From positions 1-36,922 of the forward strand of contig CAJUKR010000010.1 in the NCBI GenBank assembly GCA_910587025.1: a stretch of 36,922 nucleotides of DNA, read 5' to 3'. The notes below the pieces were generated by a model. The model was not told the origin of the DNA and made no database searches. It was given only the letters and a program-made list of their open reading frames with translations. The DNA comes from an uncultured Christensenellaceae bacterium (GTDB lineage: Bacteria; Bacillota; Clostridia; Christensenellales; Pumilibacteraceae). Positions 15,970 to 23,235 of the stretch are shown here, in pieces (the first letter of the stretch is position 1; the number at the start of each line of letters is the position of its first letter). A program made the position numbers and the translations under genes.

Positions 15970-16070
15970 GTAAGAGGCAAACAGTGCTTCTTACACCGAA
16001 TAAGCCGTATCATCCATCCTCAGAGATCCTGCCGACTTCGCGAAAGCGACAAAGCGGGATCTCCTTTTTT
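15970..16070 (+). ncRNA. Candidate ~100-nt small RNA or structured leader
   Basis: Between the predicted start near 15970 and the T-run at 16065-16070 there are two strong stem-loops and no credible open frame. The first pairs GTGTAAGAGGC with GCTTCTTACAC (about 15968-15978 and 15986-15996). It is followed by an unpaired, C/T-rich stretch (about 16008-16021, CATCCATCCTC) that could bind ribosome binding sites. The second is a terminator (16023-16070). The layout of hairpin, single-stranded CU-rich linker and terminator is typical of trans-acting small RNAs. A riboswitch controlling the downstream regulator is the alternative, but that gene has its own promoter after the terminator. No known RNA family was recognised. 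Confidence 0.5.
16023..16070 (+). terminator. Intrinsic terminator of the small-RNA candidate
   Basis: Stem GAGATCCTGC (16023-16032) pairs with GCGGGATCTC (16054-16063) with one G-U pair. A nested hairpin TCGC-GAAA-GCGA (16038-16049) with a GNRA tetraloop sits inside. CTTTTTT follows. Confidence 0.8.
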
Positions 16071-16086
16071 CGATTGCGGCGCGGAA

Positions 16087-16103
16087 TTTAAGCGTACTTT
16101 AAT
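16087..16103 (+). promoter_or_regulatory. Second TTAA direct-repeat box upstream of the response regulator
   Basis: TTTAAG (16087-16092), five bases, TTTAAT (16098-16103): the same half-sites and 11-base period as the box at 15931-15947. It lies 17 bases upstream of the -35, which would suit autoregulation by the regulator. Confidence 0.4.
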
Positions 16104-16120
16104 TTTTTTCGGGTATTATA

Positions 16121-16149
16121 TTTACAAACGAAGTTGCTCGTGCTATAAT
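16121..16149 (+). promoter_or_regulatory. Promoter for the two-component operon
   Basis: -35 TTTACA at 16121-16126, 17-base spacer, extended -10 TGCTATAAT at 16141-16149. The start would be near 16156, leaving only about 13 bases before the ATG at 16169, with AAAGGGAGA as the ribosome binding site. Confidence 0.75.
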
Positions 16150-16168
16150 TTCATAAAGGGAGAACGTC

Positions 16169-16846
16169 ATGCGGATACTTATCGTCGAAGATTCGGTCAG
16201 TCTGACCGATGCGCTCGAGAGCGTGCTCAAGCGCGAAAAATATACAGTGGAAGTCGTCCACGACGGAGAAGAGGGCGTCGCTTATGCCGAAACGGGAGTG
16301 TACGACGCCATAATCATGGATGTTATGATGCCGAAGAAAAACGGTATCGACGCCGTACGCGAGATACGCAAAAAAAAGATCGGAACGCCGATCATAATGC
16401 TTACCGCTCTTTCGGAGGATTCGGACAAGGTCAGAGGACTGGACTGCGGCGCGGACGACTATCTGACAAAGCCGTTTTCGATCCCCGAGTTGCTCGCGCG
16501 TCTGCGCGCCGTGACGAGAAGGAAGGGCGAGATAATCCCCGATGACGGACTTTCGTACGGAGGAGTCACGCTCAACCTTATGACATTTACGTTGATAAGC
16601 GGGGACAAGTCCATCAAACTTTCAAAAAAAGAAGCGGAAATAATGAAATACTTTTTCGATCAGCCGTCGTTCGTGGCGCAGCGCGATCAGCTTATAAGCA
16701 AGGTGTGGGGGTTCGACAGCGAATTCGAATCGAATAATCTCGAAGTATTTATTTCTTTCCTCAGAAAAAAACTCAAGTTCCTGGGCGCGCCGTTTACGAT
16801 ATTGCCGGTGCGCGGAGTGGGGTACAGACTCAGCGACAATGAATAA
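16169..16846 (+). CDS. Response regulator, OmpR/PhoB family
   Basis: A 225-residue transcription factor with an N-terminal receiver domain (1-~115) and a C-terminal winged helix (about 128-223). The acid pocket is E7/D8, the phosphorylated aspartate is D51 (MDVMMPKKNG), the switch threonine is T79 and the conserved lysine is K101 (LTKPF). The winged-helix ends in the usual VRGVGYRL. Once phosphorylated it should dimerise and bind direct repeats; the TTAA boxes at 15931 and 16087 are candidates. Its stop overlaps the kinase start by 8 bases. The signal cannot be read from sequence; the box pattern recalls phosphate-responsive PhoP/PhoB systems, but no phosphate genes are in the window. Confidence 0.92.
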   Translation: MRILIVEDSVSLTDALESVLKREKYTVEVVHDGEEGVAYAETGVYDAIIMDVMMPKKNGIDAVREIRKKKIGTPIIMLTALSEDSDKVRGLDCGADDYLTKPFSIPELLARLRAVTRRKGEIIPDDGLSYGGVTLNLMTFTLISGDKSIKLSKKEAEIMKYFFDQPSFVAQRDQLISKVWGFDSEFESNNLEVFISFLRKKLKFLGAPFTILPVRGVGYRLSDNE

Positions 16847-18098
16847 CGCCGAAAAAAACAACGACGTTCCCGGGAGGCTCTTTCACCGCCTGCAGATACG
16901 TTTTACCGTAATCCTTACGGTCATATGTTCCGTGCTGATCGCGATTACTTTCGGCGCGGCGGTTTTGGTGAACGTGACTTCGCTCGAGATCGGTATATCT
17001 TCGTCGCTGGAAACCGCGCTTTCGTTTCCGTTCGATTTCGATATGAACGACGATCCGAATTTCGACGCATGCGCCGTCGCGGTCGTGACCGACGCGGGAA
17101 CGTTTGAGATCAGACGTTACGATCACATGACGGATAACGATTTCGGCGCGCTTATTACCACAGCCATAAACGGCGAAACCAATGTCAATAAATCGGGAAG
17201 AAGCTATCGCATAGCGTCGCGCGAGATCGATTACATGGGGTACGGAGGGACGGTTTACGCGTTCTATGATTGTACTTACCGTCTGCATGTGTTCTTTGTC
17301 CAGTTTATCGTGATGTGCGCTACGTTCGCCGGTCTTATCGTAATGCTCGCATTGTTCGCTTACGTCATTTCCGGACATATGCTTTCGCCTGCGCACGAAG
17401 CGCTCGTCAAGCAGAAAGATCTCGTCGCAAATGCGTCCCACGAACTGAAAACCCCTATCACCATAATAAACGCCAATCTCGAGGTTATGCGCTCGGACGT
17501 CGATTCGACGATAGGGGACAACGATAAGTGGCTCGGCAATATTTCGTCGCAGACCGAGCGCATGCATTCGCTTGTGACCGAAATGCTCGAAATGTCGAGT
17601 TTCGAGTCCGCCGAGTTCAGACCTTCGTTTGCCGAATTCGATCTCGCGGAACTCGTGGAAGGTCAGTGCCTTTCTTTCGAGGCCGCTTGTTTCGAGCGCG
17701 GTATCATGCTCGAATTCCGAAGCGAGGAGATTCCTACGATCGTATCCGACGAACGGTGCTGGATCAAGCTGACCGGAATATTGCTTGATAATGCCGTCAA
17801 ATATTCGGCGGACGGTTCCAAGATCGATGCGTCGCTTGCGGTATCCGGAACGAAAAAAAAGCGCATGGCGCATTTCTCGGTTTCGAATACGGGCAAAACA
17901 ATTCCGCCCGAGGAGATCGAATTTATTTTCGAGCGTTTCCATAAAGTCGGCGATAATTCGGACAGTTTCGGGCTCGGACTGGCTATGGCGAAAACTCTGT
18001 GCGAAAATCTCGGCGGAAAAATAACTTGTACGTCGTCGGACGGAGTTACTTCGTTTACTGTCAATATCCCCGTTCGCGCGGCAATCAAAAAACAGTGA
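16839..18098 (+). CDS. Membrane sensor histidine kinase
   Basis: A 419-residue kinase paired with the regulator before it. A membrane segment at about 20-46, an outer sensor domain of about 100 residues (47-148) and a second segment (150-178) are followed directly by the dimerisation helix. The phosphorylated histidine is H201 in NASHELKTPITII. Only about 22 residues separate the second membrane segment from H201, so there is no HAMP linker. The N-box is LLDNAVKYS (N318). The G1 box reads NTGKTIPP, with Asn where most kinases have Asp. FERFHK is the F-box and GLGLAMAK (378-385) the G2 box. The kinase is probably active, but the G1 change may weaken ATP binding. Confidence 0.92.
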   Translation: MNNAEKNNDVPGRLFHRLQIRFTVILTVICSVLIAITFGAAVLVNVTSLEIGISSSLETALSFPFDFDMNDDPNFDACAVAVVTDAGTFEIRRYDHMTDNDFGALITTAINGETNVNKSGRSYRIASREIDYMGYGGTVYAFYDCTYRLHVFFVQFIVMCATFAGLIVMLALFAYVISGHMLSPAHEALVKQKDLVANASHELKTPITIINANLEVMRSDVDSTIGDNDKWLGNISSQTERMHSLVTEMLEMSSFESAEFRPSFAEFDLAELVEGQCLSFEAACFERGIMLEFRSEEIPTIVSDERCWIKLTGILLDNAVKYSADGSKIDASLAVSGTKKKRMAHFSVSNTGKTIPPEEIEFIFERFHKVGDNSDSFGLGLAMAKTLCENLGGKITCTSSDGVTSFTVNIPVRAAIKKQ

Positions 18099-18127
18099 CA
18101 CGACTTCATATACGACATATTAGTAAA

Positions 18128-18164
18128 GAAAGAAGGATAGTGCGGCAGGCACTATCCTTCTTTT
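18128..18164. terminator. Bidirectional terminator between convergent genes
   Basis: Stem 18131-18143 (AGAAGGATAGTGC) pairs with 18149-18161 around loop GGCAG, extended by A-T pairs on both sides, which supply the T-run in either direction. The stop codon of the minus-strand gene (18152-18154) lies within its right arm. Confidence 0.88.
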
Positions 18165-18709
18165 ATGTCCGAAATACGTTCGCCGATTACGTCTATACTG
18201 AACGGCTCGCCTTTCAGTGTATTTTTATTTATAAGGAAGAAACCGCCCGACAGATCGGCGAAACGGTTTTCCACTATGTCGCAATACGGAGCGAAGAACT
18301 CCGCAAGCGTATCGTCGTCTACGGATTCGGACAACTCCTTCGTCATAAGGTTTCTGGCTTTCGCGAAATCTCCCGATTTGATCGCCCTGTAAAATTCGGG
18401 AGCGAGTCCGCGTTCGGGCGCCACCGCCTGCGCATGCGCCGGGGAATATACGTAATTATGCCGCTCTTTAAGTCGGACTATGAAATGCTCGGGAGCGACC
18501 TCGTTACACTGCGCGAGCTGTTCGTTGCATACGGCGCGTCCGCCGAGGAGCTTGACCGTGTACGGAAGGAGCACCGCATTAAGTGGGAAAACCGTCACAT
18601 AAAGCGGCGACATCGCGGGATAGTTTATTACGTCGGCTTTTTCGTAGAACGTCCCGTTGATCATATATACGCAATCGAATTCGCTTTTCAGCGCATAGTA
18701 TATCTTCAT
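18152..18709 (-). CDS. Unknown conserved-looking protein, minus strand
   Basis: A 185-residue soluble protein with no signal peptide or membrane segment that I can see, and no family I recognise. Residues 1-60 look beta-rich (KIYYALKSEF, then PLYVTVFPLN, then YTVKLLGG). A basic block IVRLKERHNYVY follows, then a helical middle (about 100-145), and the end FFLINKNTLKGEPF looks like beta-strands again. It is real rather than a shadow of the overlapping plus-strand frame because its codon choice fits the genome and it ends inside a shared terminator. There is no ribosome binding site. A TATAAT lies just 6 bases before the ATG, so the mRNA may be leaderless. It is convergent with the histidine kinase. 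Confidence 0.7.
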   Translation of the reverse strand: MKIYYALKSEFDCVYMINGTFYEKADVINYPAMSPLYVTVFPLNAVLLPYTVKLLGGRAVCNEQLAQCNEVAPEHFIVRLKERHNYVYSPAHAQAVAPERGLAPEFYRAIKSGDFAKARNLMTKELSESVDDDTLAEFFAPYCDIVENRFADLSGGFFLINKNTLKGEPFSIDVIGERISDIKEG

Positions 18710-18714
18710 ACGAT

Positions 18715-18720
18715 ATTATA
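18715..18720 (-). promoter_or_regulatory. -10 box for the minus-strand gene
   Basis: TATAAT on the minus strand (18720 to 18715), ending 5 bases before the ATG at 18709. No good -35 is seen at 17-18 bases. If used, transcription would begin at or next to the start codon. Confidence 0.4.
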
Positions 18721-18839
18721 TGACGGAAATTACGGCATAGAACGGCAAGCGCTTATGGGTGCGGTTTATTGCGAGCGACGAGCCGAAAACGCAGCGAAAT
18801 AGTATGTGAAATTTTTTGAAAAATTATTACATTATTTAC

Positions 18840-18869
18840 TTGACAGCGTATTGACACTTTTGATATAAT
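18840..18869 (+). promoter_or_regulatory. Strong promoter of the S10-spc-alpha operon
   Basis: Perfect -35 TTGACA at 18840-18845, 18-base spacer, perfect -10 TATAAT at 18864-18869 with extended TG at 18861-18862. A second TTGACA lies at 18851-18856, 11 bases later, but is too close to the -10 to serve it. An A/T-rich stretch (18806-18839) upstream resembles an UP element. Expected start is about 18876. Confidence 0.9.
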
Positions 18870-18875
18870 ACCTAA

Positions 18876-19133
18876 GCTGCACCATAGGAGCGCAGTAATT
18901 TGCTATGCGAACAGCGAAAGAAACCGGAGGTTACCGCAACGTGTCGGAAGACTTGGACATTGCGGAGAACTTCGGGGGACGCAAAGGGTAGATCCCGGTT
19001 CGCGGACAAGCCTCTTCGACGGCGGATGTTTCCGTCGCGACCGGAAGGGCGTACGAACGCCCTTATCGTTTGCGAAGAAAAAGACACGCGCGAGAGGGTT
19101 GTCTAAAAAGTCAAAACGGAGGAATCAAACTAA
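18876..19133 (+). promoter_or_regulatory. Structured 5' leader of the ribosomal protein operon
   Basis: About 258 untranslated bases before rpsJ. Visible folds: CCGCAA (18934-18939) with TTGCGG (18960-18965), continued by TGTC (18942-18945) with GACA (18956-18959) after a two-base bulge; and AAGGGCGT (19045-19052) with ACGCCCTT (19057-19064) around loop ACGA. A long structured leader here suggests feedback by a ribosomal protein, as L4 does in E. coli, but I cannot match it to a known leader. An open frame at 18900-19106 is rich in Arg/Lys and lacks a ribosome binding site, so I do not call it a gene. Confidence 0.55.
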
Positions 19134-19442
19134 ATGGCAAGTCAGAAAATTCGGATCAAATTAAAGGCCTACGACCACGAGCTTCTCGATCAGAGCGCTC
19201 AGAGAATCGTCGATACCGTAAAAGCTACGGGCACGAAGGTCAGCGGTCCCGTACCCCTTCCCACGGACAGGGAAGTCATCACGGTACTCCGTGCGGTACA
19301 CAAGTACAAGGATTCGAGAGATCAGTTCGAAATCAAGACTCACAAGCGACTCATAGACATATACAGTCCGTCGAGCAAAACGGTGGACTCGCTTATGAAG
19401 CTGGATCTTCCCGCAGGCGTGGATATCCAGATAAAACTGTAA
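19134..19442 (+). CDS. rpsJ: 30S ribosomal protein S10
   Basis: A 102-residue protein of the 30S head, also NusE in transcription antitermination. The block IRIKLKAYDHELLDQSAQRI at the start and GPVPLPTDREVITVLRAVHK in the middle are diagnostic, and the length is standard. GGAGG at 19118-19122 precedes the ATG by 11 bases. It is the first gene of the super-operon, after the structured leader. rpsL-rpsG-fusA-tuf, often upstream in Bacillota, are not present; a two-component system and a minus-strand gene are there instead. Confidence 0.98.
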   Translation: MASQKIRIKLKAYDHELLDQSAQRIVDTVKATGTKVSGPVPLPTDREVITVLRAVHKYKDSRDQFEIKTHKRLIDIYSPSSKTVDSLMKLDLPAGVDIQIKL

Positions 19443-19460
19443 GCAAGGAAGGCAGAAGAA

Positions 19461-20090
19461 ATGGAAAAAGCGATTTTAGGCAAAAAAGTCGGAATGACGC
19501 AGATCTTTTCCGAAAAAGGCGAAGCCGTTCCCGTTACCGTAGTACAGGCAGGCCCGGTTACCGTGGTTCAGCTCAAGACGGTCGAGAAGGACGGATACAG
19601 CGCGGTCAAGGTTGCGTTCTCGGACATCGAGAAAAGAAAGGTCAACAAACCGGACATGGGACAGTTCAAGAAAGCGAACTGCGAACCCAAACGTTATCTC
19701 CGCGAACTCAAACTCGACAAGACCGATTTCGAGATCGGCGCTCAGATCAAGTGCGATACTTTCGCCGAGGGCGATATGGTAGACGTAACGGGTATCACCA
19801 AGGGTCACGGTTTCAGCGGTAACATTAAGCGTTGGAATCATCACAGACTCAAGATGACCCACGGCGTAGGCCCCGTGCACAGAGAAGTAGGTTCGACGGG
19901 TGCGAACTCCACTCCCTCGAGAAAGATAAAGGGATTGAAGAGCCCCGGTCGTTACGGTCACGAACAGGTCACCATACAGAACCTTGAAATCGTCAAGGTC
20001 GACACCGCACGCAACGTGATACTTATCCGCGGCGCGGTTCCCGGGCCGAGAGGTTCGCTCCTGACAGTGAAGTCCACTGTCAAGAAGTGA
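19461..20090 (+). CDS. rplC: 50S ribosomal protein L3
   Basis: A 209-residue protein that binds early to 23S rRNA near the peptidyl transferase centre. It opens ILGKKVGMTQIFSEKGEAVP, the usual L3 start, and has the extended-loop block SGNIKRWNHHRLKMTHG, followed by the GSTGANSTPSRKIKG and GRYGHEQVT segments. Full length. It lies 18 bases after rpsJ with its own AAGGAAGG site. Confidence 0.98.
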   Translation: MEKAILGKKVGMTQIFSEKGEAVPVTVVQAGPVTVVQLKTVEKDGYSAVKVAFSDIEKRKVNKPDMGQFKKANCEPKRYLRELKLDKTDFEIGAQIKCDTFAEGDMVDVTGITKGHGFSGNIKRWNHHRLKMTHGVGPVHREVGSTGANSTPSRKIKGLKSPGRYGHEQVTIQNLEIVKVDTARNVILIRGAVPGPRGSLLTVKSTVKK

Positions 20091-20106
20091 GAGGGAGGTC
20101 AAGACA

Positions 20107-20727
20107 ATGCCCAGCGTTAAAGTATATAAACAGACAGGCGAAGCGGCAGGCAGCATCAAGCTCGACGATACCGTATTCGGCGCGGAGAAAAACATCGCGC
20201 TCGTTCATCAGGTAGTCGTTGCCCAGCTCGCGAACAAAAGACAGGGAACGAAGAGCACGCTTACCCGCTCGGAAGTCGCAGGCGGCGGAAGAAAGCCGTG
20301 GCGTCAGAAGGGTACGGGCAATGCGCGTCAGGGCTCGATCAGAGCTCCGCAGTGGAAGCACGGCGGCGTGGTATTCGCTCCGAAGCCCAGAGATTTTTCT
20401 CAGAAGATCAATAAAAAGATGAAGGAAGCCGCTTTCAGAAGCGCGATCAGTTCCAAAGTCGCGGACGATCAGCTCAAAGTCGTAGACGAGCTTAAGATCG
20501 GCGGCAAAACCAAGGAAATGGCTGCGGTTGTCGAGGCGCTTAAGCTCGAGAAGAGAACGTTGTTCGTTCTTACCGAAGGCGACGAACTTGCAGTCCGCGC
20601 GGCAAGCAACCTCGAAAAGGTCGAAACCGTAAAAGCGGAACTGGTCAGCGTGCTCGATCTTATGAACTATACGAACGTAGTTCTCACCAAGGCGGCTGTC
20701 AAGCAGATCGAGGAGGCGTATAAATAA
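20107..20727 (+). CDS. rplD: 50S ribosomal protein L4
   Basis: A 206-residue protein of the large subunit, with its extended loop reaching the exit tunnel. The loop block KSTLTRSEVAGGGRKPWRQK, then GTGNARQGSIRAPQWKHGG, is the family signature. In E. coli this protein represses its own operon through the S10 leader, so it is the best candidate ligand for the leader at 18876-19133 (inference). GAGAGGGAGG precedes the ATG. Its TAA overlaps the rplW ATG by one base. Confidence 0.98.
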   Translation: MPSVKVYKQTGEAAGSIKLDDTVFGAEKNIALVHQVVVAQLANKRQGTKSTLTRSEVAGGGRKPWRQKGTGNARQGSIRAPQWKHGGVVFAPKPRDFSQKINKKMKEAAFRSAISSKVADDQLKVVDELKIGGKTKEMAAVVEALKLEKRTLFVLTEGDELAVRAASNLEKVETVKAELVSVLDLMNYTNVVLTKAAVKQIEEAYK

Positions 20728-21017
20728 TGAACGCATACGACGTAATCATCAAGCCCGTACTTACCGAAAAGGCTTATAAAGATATTCCCCACAAGAAGTA
20801 TTGCTTCTATGTGGACGTAAACGCCACCAAGACCGAAGTTAAAGCGGCAGTGGAAAAGATTTTCGAGGTTGACGTAGAGAGCGTGAACATCGTAAACGTC
20901 CGCGGTAAGAAAAAGAGAGAGCGCGGCACTGTAGGCTACACGGCGGCAAGAAAAAAGGCTTACGTTCAGCTCACCGAGAAATCGAAGACCATTCCGTTCT
21001 TCGACAGCTTAGCTTAA
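20727..21017 (+). CDS. rplW: 50S ribosomal protein L23
   Basis: A 96-residue protein at the tunnel exit that docks trigger factor and the signal recognition particle. The start YDVIIKPVLTEKAY and the VNIVNVRGKKKRERGTVG block are typical; the length is normal. It overlaps rplD by one base (TAATG), so it depends on re-initiation or coupling. Confidence 0.97.
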   Translation: MNAYDVIIKPVLTEKAYKDIPHKKYCFYVDVNATKTEVKAAVEKIFEVDVESVNIVNVRGKKKRERGTVGYTAARKKAYVQLTEKSKTIPFFDSLA

Positions 21018-21030
21018 GGAGATCAGAAAC

Positions 21031-21855
21031 ATGGCAGTCAAGAGATATAAACCGATAACTCCGGGTACGAGATTCAAGACGGTTTCCTCCTTCGAAGAGG
21101 TTACCAAGACCAAACCCGAGAAATCGCTGCTTGTCGCTATAAGACATAAGGCAGGCAGAAACAATTACGGTCGCATCACCGTACGTCAGCACGGCGGCGG
21201 AAACAAGACCAAATACCGTATCATCGACTTCAAGAGAAATAAGGACGATATCCCCGCAAAGGTTGCCGCGATCGAGTACGATCCCAATCGCACGGCGTAT
21301 ATCGCGCTCCTGCATTACGCCGACGGCGAAAAGAGATATATTCTCGCACCCCTCGGTTTGACCGTGGGCGACACCGTAATAAGCGGTTCGAAGTCGGACA
21401 TCAAGGCAGGCAATGCGCTTCCTCTTTCGGACATTCCCGTAGGTACTCTCGTGCATAACATCGAGATGCAGCCGGGCAAGGGCGGTCAGATCGCAAAGAC
21501 CGCCGGCGCGGCGGCTCAGCTTATGGCTAAAGAAGGCAAGTACGCGACTCTGAAACTCCCCAGCGGCGAAATGAGATATATACTCGCTCGTTGCAAGGCG
21601 ACGGTCGGACAGGTCGGCAATCTCGATCACGAGCTTATCAGCCTCGGTAAAGCGGGAAGAAAACGTCACATGGGACGTCGCCCCGAAGTGCGCGGCGTAG
21701 TCATGAACCCGAACGACCACCCTCACGGCGGCGGCGAAGGCAAGTCCCCGATCGGACGTCCGACGCCCGTTACCCCTTGGGGCGTTCCTACGCTCGGTTA
21801 CAAGACCAGAAAGAAGCGTAAGAGCAACAAGTTCATAGTCAAGAGAGTAAATTAG
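21031..21855 (+). CDS. rplB: 50S ribosomal protein L2
   Basis: A 274-residue protein required for subunit joining and peptidyl transferase activity. The family start AVKRYKPITPGTRFKTVSSF, the GRNNYGRITVRQHGGGNK block and the C-terminal NDHPHGGGEGKSPIGRPTPV, with the histidine near the catalytic centre, are all present. Length standard. AAGGAG precedes the ATG. Confidence 0.98.
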   Translation: MAVKRYKPITPGTRFKTVSSFEEVTKTKPEKSLLVAIRHKAGRNNYGRITVRQHGGGNKTKYRIIDFKRNKDDIPAKVAAIEYDPNRTAYIALLHYADGEKRYILAPLGLTVGDTVISGSKSDIKAGNALPLSDIPVGTLVHNIEMQPGKGGQIAKTAGAAAQLMAKEGKYATLKLPSGEMRYILARCKATVGQVGNLDHELISLGKAGRKRHMGRRPEVRGVVMNPNDHPHGGGEGKSPIGRPTPVTPWGVPTLGYKTRKKRKSNKFIVKRVN

Positions 21856-21865
21856 GAGAGAGCAG

Positions 21866-22144
21866 ATGTCAAGAAGCGTTAAGAAAGGCCCTTATGTGGA
21901 GGCAAAACTTTACAATAAGATTCAGGCTATGATAAAGAATAACGAGAAGAAGGTCGTCAAGACCTGGTCGAGAAGCTCGACGATCATGCCCGAGTTCATC
22001 GATTTCACCATCGCGGTTCACGACGGACGCAAACACGTTCCCGTATATTGCACCGAAGAAATGGTCGGACATAAGCTCGGCGAATTCGCGCCCACCCGTA
22101 CTTTCCGCGGTCACGGCGGCGAAAAGACGACGAAGGGCAGATAA
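21866..22144 (+). CDS. rpsS: 30S ribosomal protein S19
   Basis: A 92-residue protein of the 30S head that pairs with S13. SRSVKKGPYVEAKL at the start, TWSRSSTIMPEFI in the middle and GHKLGEFAPTRTFRGHG near the end are family blocks. Length standard. Preceded by AGGAGAG. Confidence 0.98.
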   Translation: MSRSVKKGPYVEAKLYNKIQAMIKNNEKKVVKTWSRSSTIMPEFIDFTIAVHDGRKHVPVYCTEEMVGHKLGEFAPTRTFRGHGGEKTTKGR

Positions 22145-22158
22145 GGAGCGACAGTATC

Positions 22159-22551
22159 ATGGCAAAGAGAATGAGAGAAAAAGCCAAGGCGAGAGCGGAA
22201 AAGAAGGACACACGTCCGAGCGCTACCGCCAAGTATATCAGAATTTCCCCCTCCAAAGCGCGCGTGGTAATGGACGTCGTTCGCGGTAAGTCGGTCGTCG
22301 AAGCCGTCGCTATCCTCGAGAACACGCCGAAAGCCGCAAGCGCGCCGCTTGTAAAACTTATAAACAGCGCGGCTGCAAATGCGGAGAACGGAAAGGGACT
22401 TACGAAAGACGAGCTTTTCGTCGCCGAGATCAGAGCGGACGCAGGTCCTATCTATAAGAGATATCAGCCCGTTTCCAAGGGCAGAGCGCATTCCATAATG
22501 AAGCGCACCAGCCACTTCACCGTTGTGCTGGATAAAAAAGAGGAGGCATAA
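22159..22551 (+). CDS. rplV: 50S ribosomal protein L22, N-terminally extended
   Basis: A 130-residue large-subunit protein lining the exit tunnel. The core begins at about residue 23 (AKYIRISPSKARVVMDVVRG) and includes the long beta-hairpin (PIYKRYQPVSKGRAHSIMKR). Residues 1-22 are an added Lys/Arg/Glu-rich stretch (MAKRMREKAKARAEKK). Typical bacterial L22 is about 110-118 residues, so the extension accounts for the extra length. AAGGAG lies before this ATG, which supports the extended start. Confidence 0.97.
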   Translation: MAKRMREKAKARAEKKDTRPSATAKYIRISPSKARVVMDVVRGKSVVEAVAILENTPKAASAPLVKLINSAAANAENGKGLTKDELFVAEIRADAGPIYKRYQPVSKGRAHSIMKRTSHFTVVLDKKEEA

Positions 22552-22554
22552 CGC

Positions 22555-23235
22555 ATGGGACAGAAAGTTAATCCCCACGCACTCAGAGTGGGCGTAATCA
22601 ACGGCTGGGACGCACAGTGGTATGCCAATAAAAAAGATTTCGCCAAGACGCTCAAACAGGACTACGATATCCGTACGTTCATCAAGAAGAAGTACTATTC
22701 TTACGGTATTTCCAAGGTAGTTATCGAGCGCAGTCAGAGCAAAGTCGCCGTAAACATCTATACCGGTAAAACGGGTATGCTTATCGGCACGAAAGGCGCG
22801 GGCGTAGAACAGATCCGCACCGAGCTCAAGAAACTCACCGGTCTTGCCGATATCAGAATCAATATTCACGAAGTCAAGAAGATAGATCTCGACGCTACGC
22901 TCGTAGCGGAGGGCGTCGCTCTCCGTCTCGAGAAGCGCGAATCTTTCCGCCGCACCATGAAAAAGTCCATGGGCAACGTCATGAGAAGCGGAGCGAAGGG
23001 TGTCAAGATCATGGTAAGCGGACGTCTCGACGGCGCGGAGATCGCGCGCAGCGAACATTATCATGAGGGATCGATTCCTCTTCAGACGCTCAGAGCCGAC
23101 ATCGATTACGGTTTTGCCGAGGCTCATACGACTTTCGGCGTAATCGGCGTCAAAGTCTGGATTTACAAGGGCGAGGTTCTCTCCAAGGCCGCCAAGGCGC
23201 CCAAGGAAGGAGGAAACGACAATGTTGATGCCTAA
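22555..23235 (+). CDS. rpsC: 30S ribosomal protein S3
   Basis: A 226-residue protein at the mRNA entry channel with helicase activity. It opens GQKVNPHALRVGVINGWDAQ. A KH domain carries IGTKGAGVEQI in the position of the GXXG loop, and the C-terminal domain has SGRLDGAEIARSEHYHEG. Length normal. It starts 3 bases after rplV and overlaps rplP by 14 bases. Confidence 0.98.
   Translation: MGQKVNPHALRVGVINGWDAQWYANKKDFAKTLKQDYDIRTFIKKKYYSYGISKVVIERSQSKVAVNIYTGKTGMLIGTKGAGVEQIRTELKKLTGLADIRINIHEVKKIDLDATLVAEGVALRLEKRESFRRTMKKSMGNVMRSGAKGVKIMVSGRLDGAEIARSEHYHEGSIPLQTLRADIDYGFAEAHTTFGVIGVKVWIYKGEVLSKAAKAPKEGGNDNVDA

Noticed and set aside
15958..16001. Hairpin at 15962-16001 as the nadE terminator
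   Set aside because: No T-run follows it, and its left arm overlaps a TATAAT. It fits better as the first stem of a separate transcript.
17999..18802. Long plus-strand open frame overlapping the kinase end and the minus gene
   Set aside because: It crosses a strong terminator and is rich in Arg, Tyr and Ile codons of low use here; the minus-strand frame fits the genome better.
18900..19106. 68-codon open frame in the S10 leader
   Set aside because: No ribosome binding site, very Arg-rich as expected when a structured RNA is translated, and it overlaps clear hairpins.
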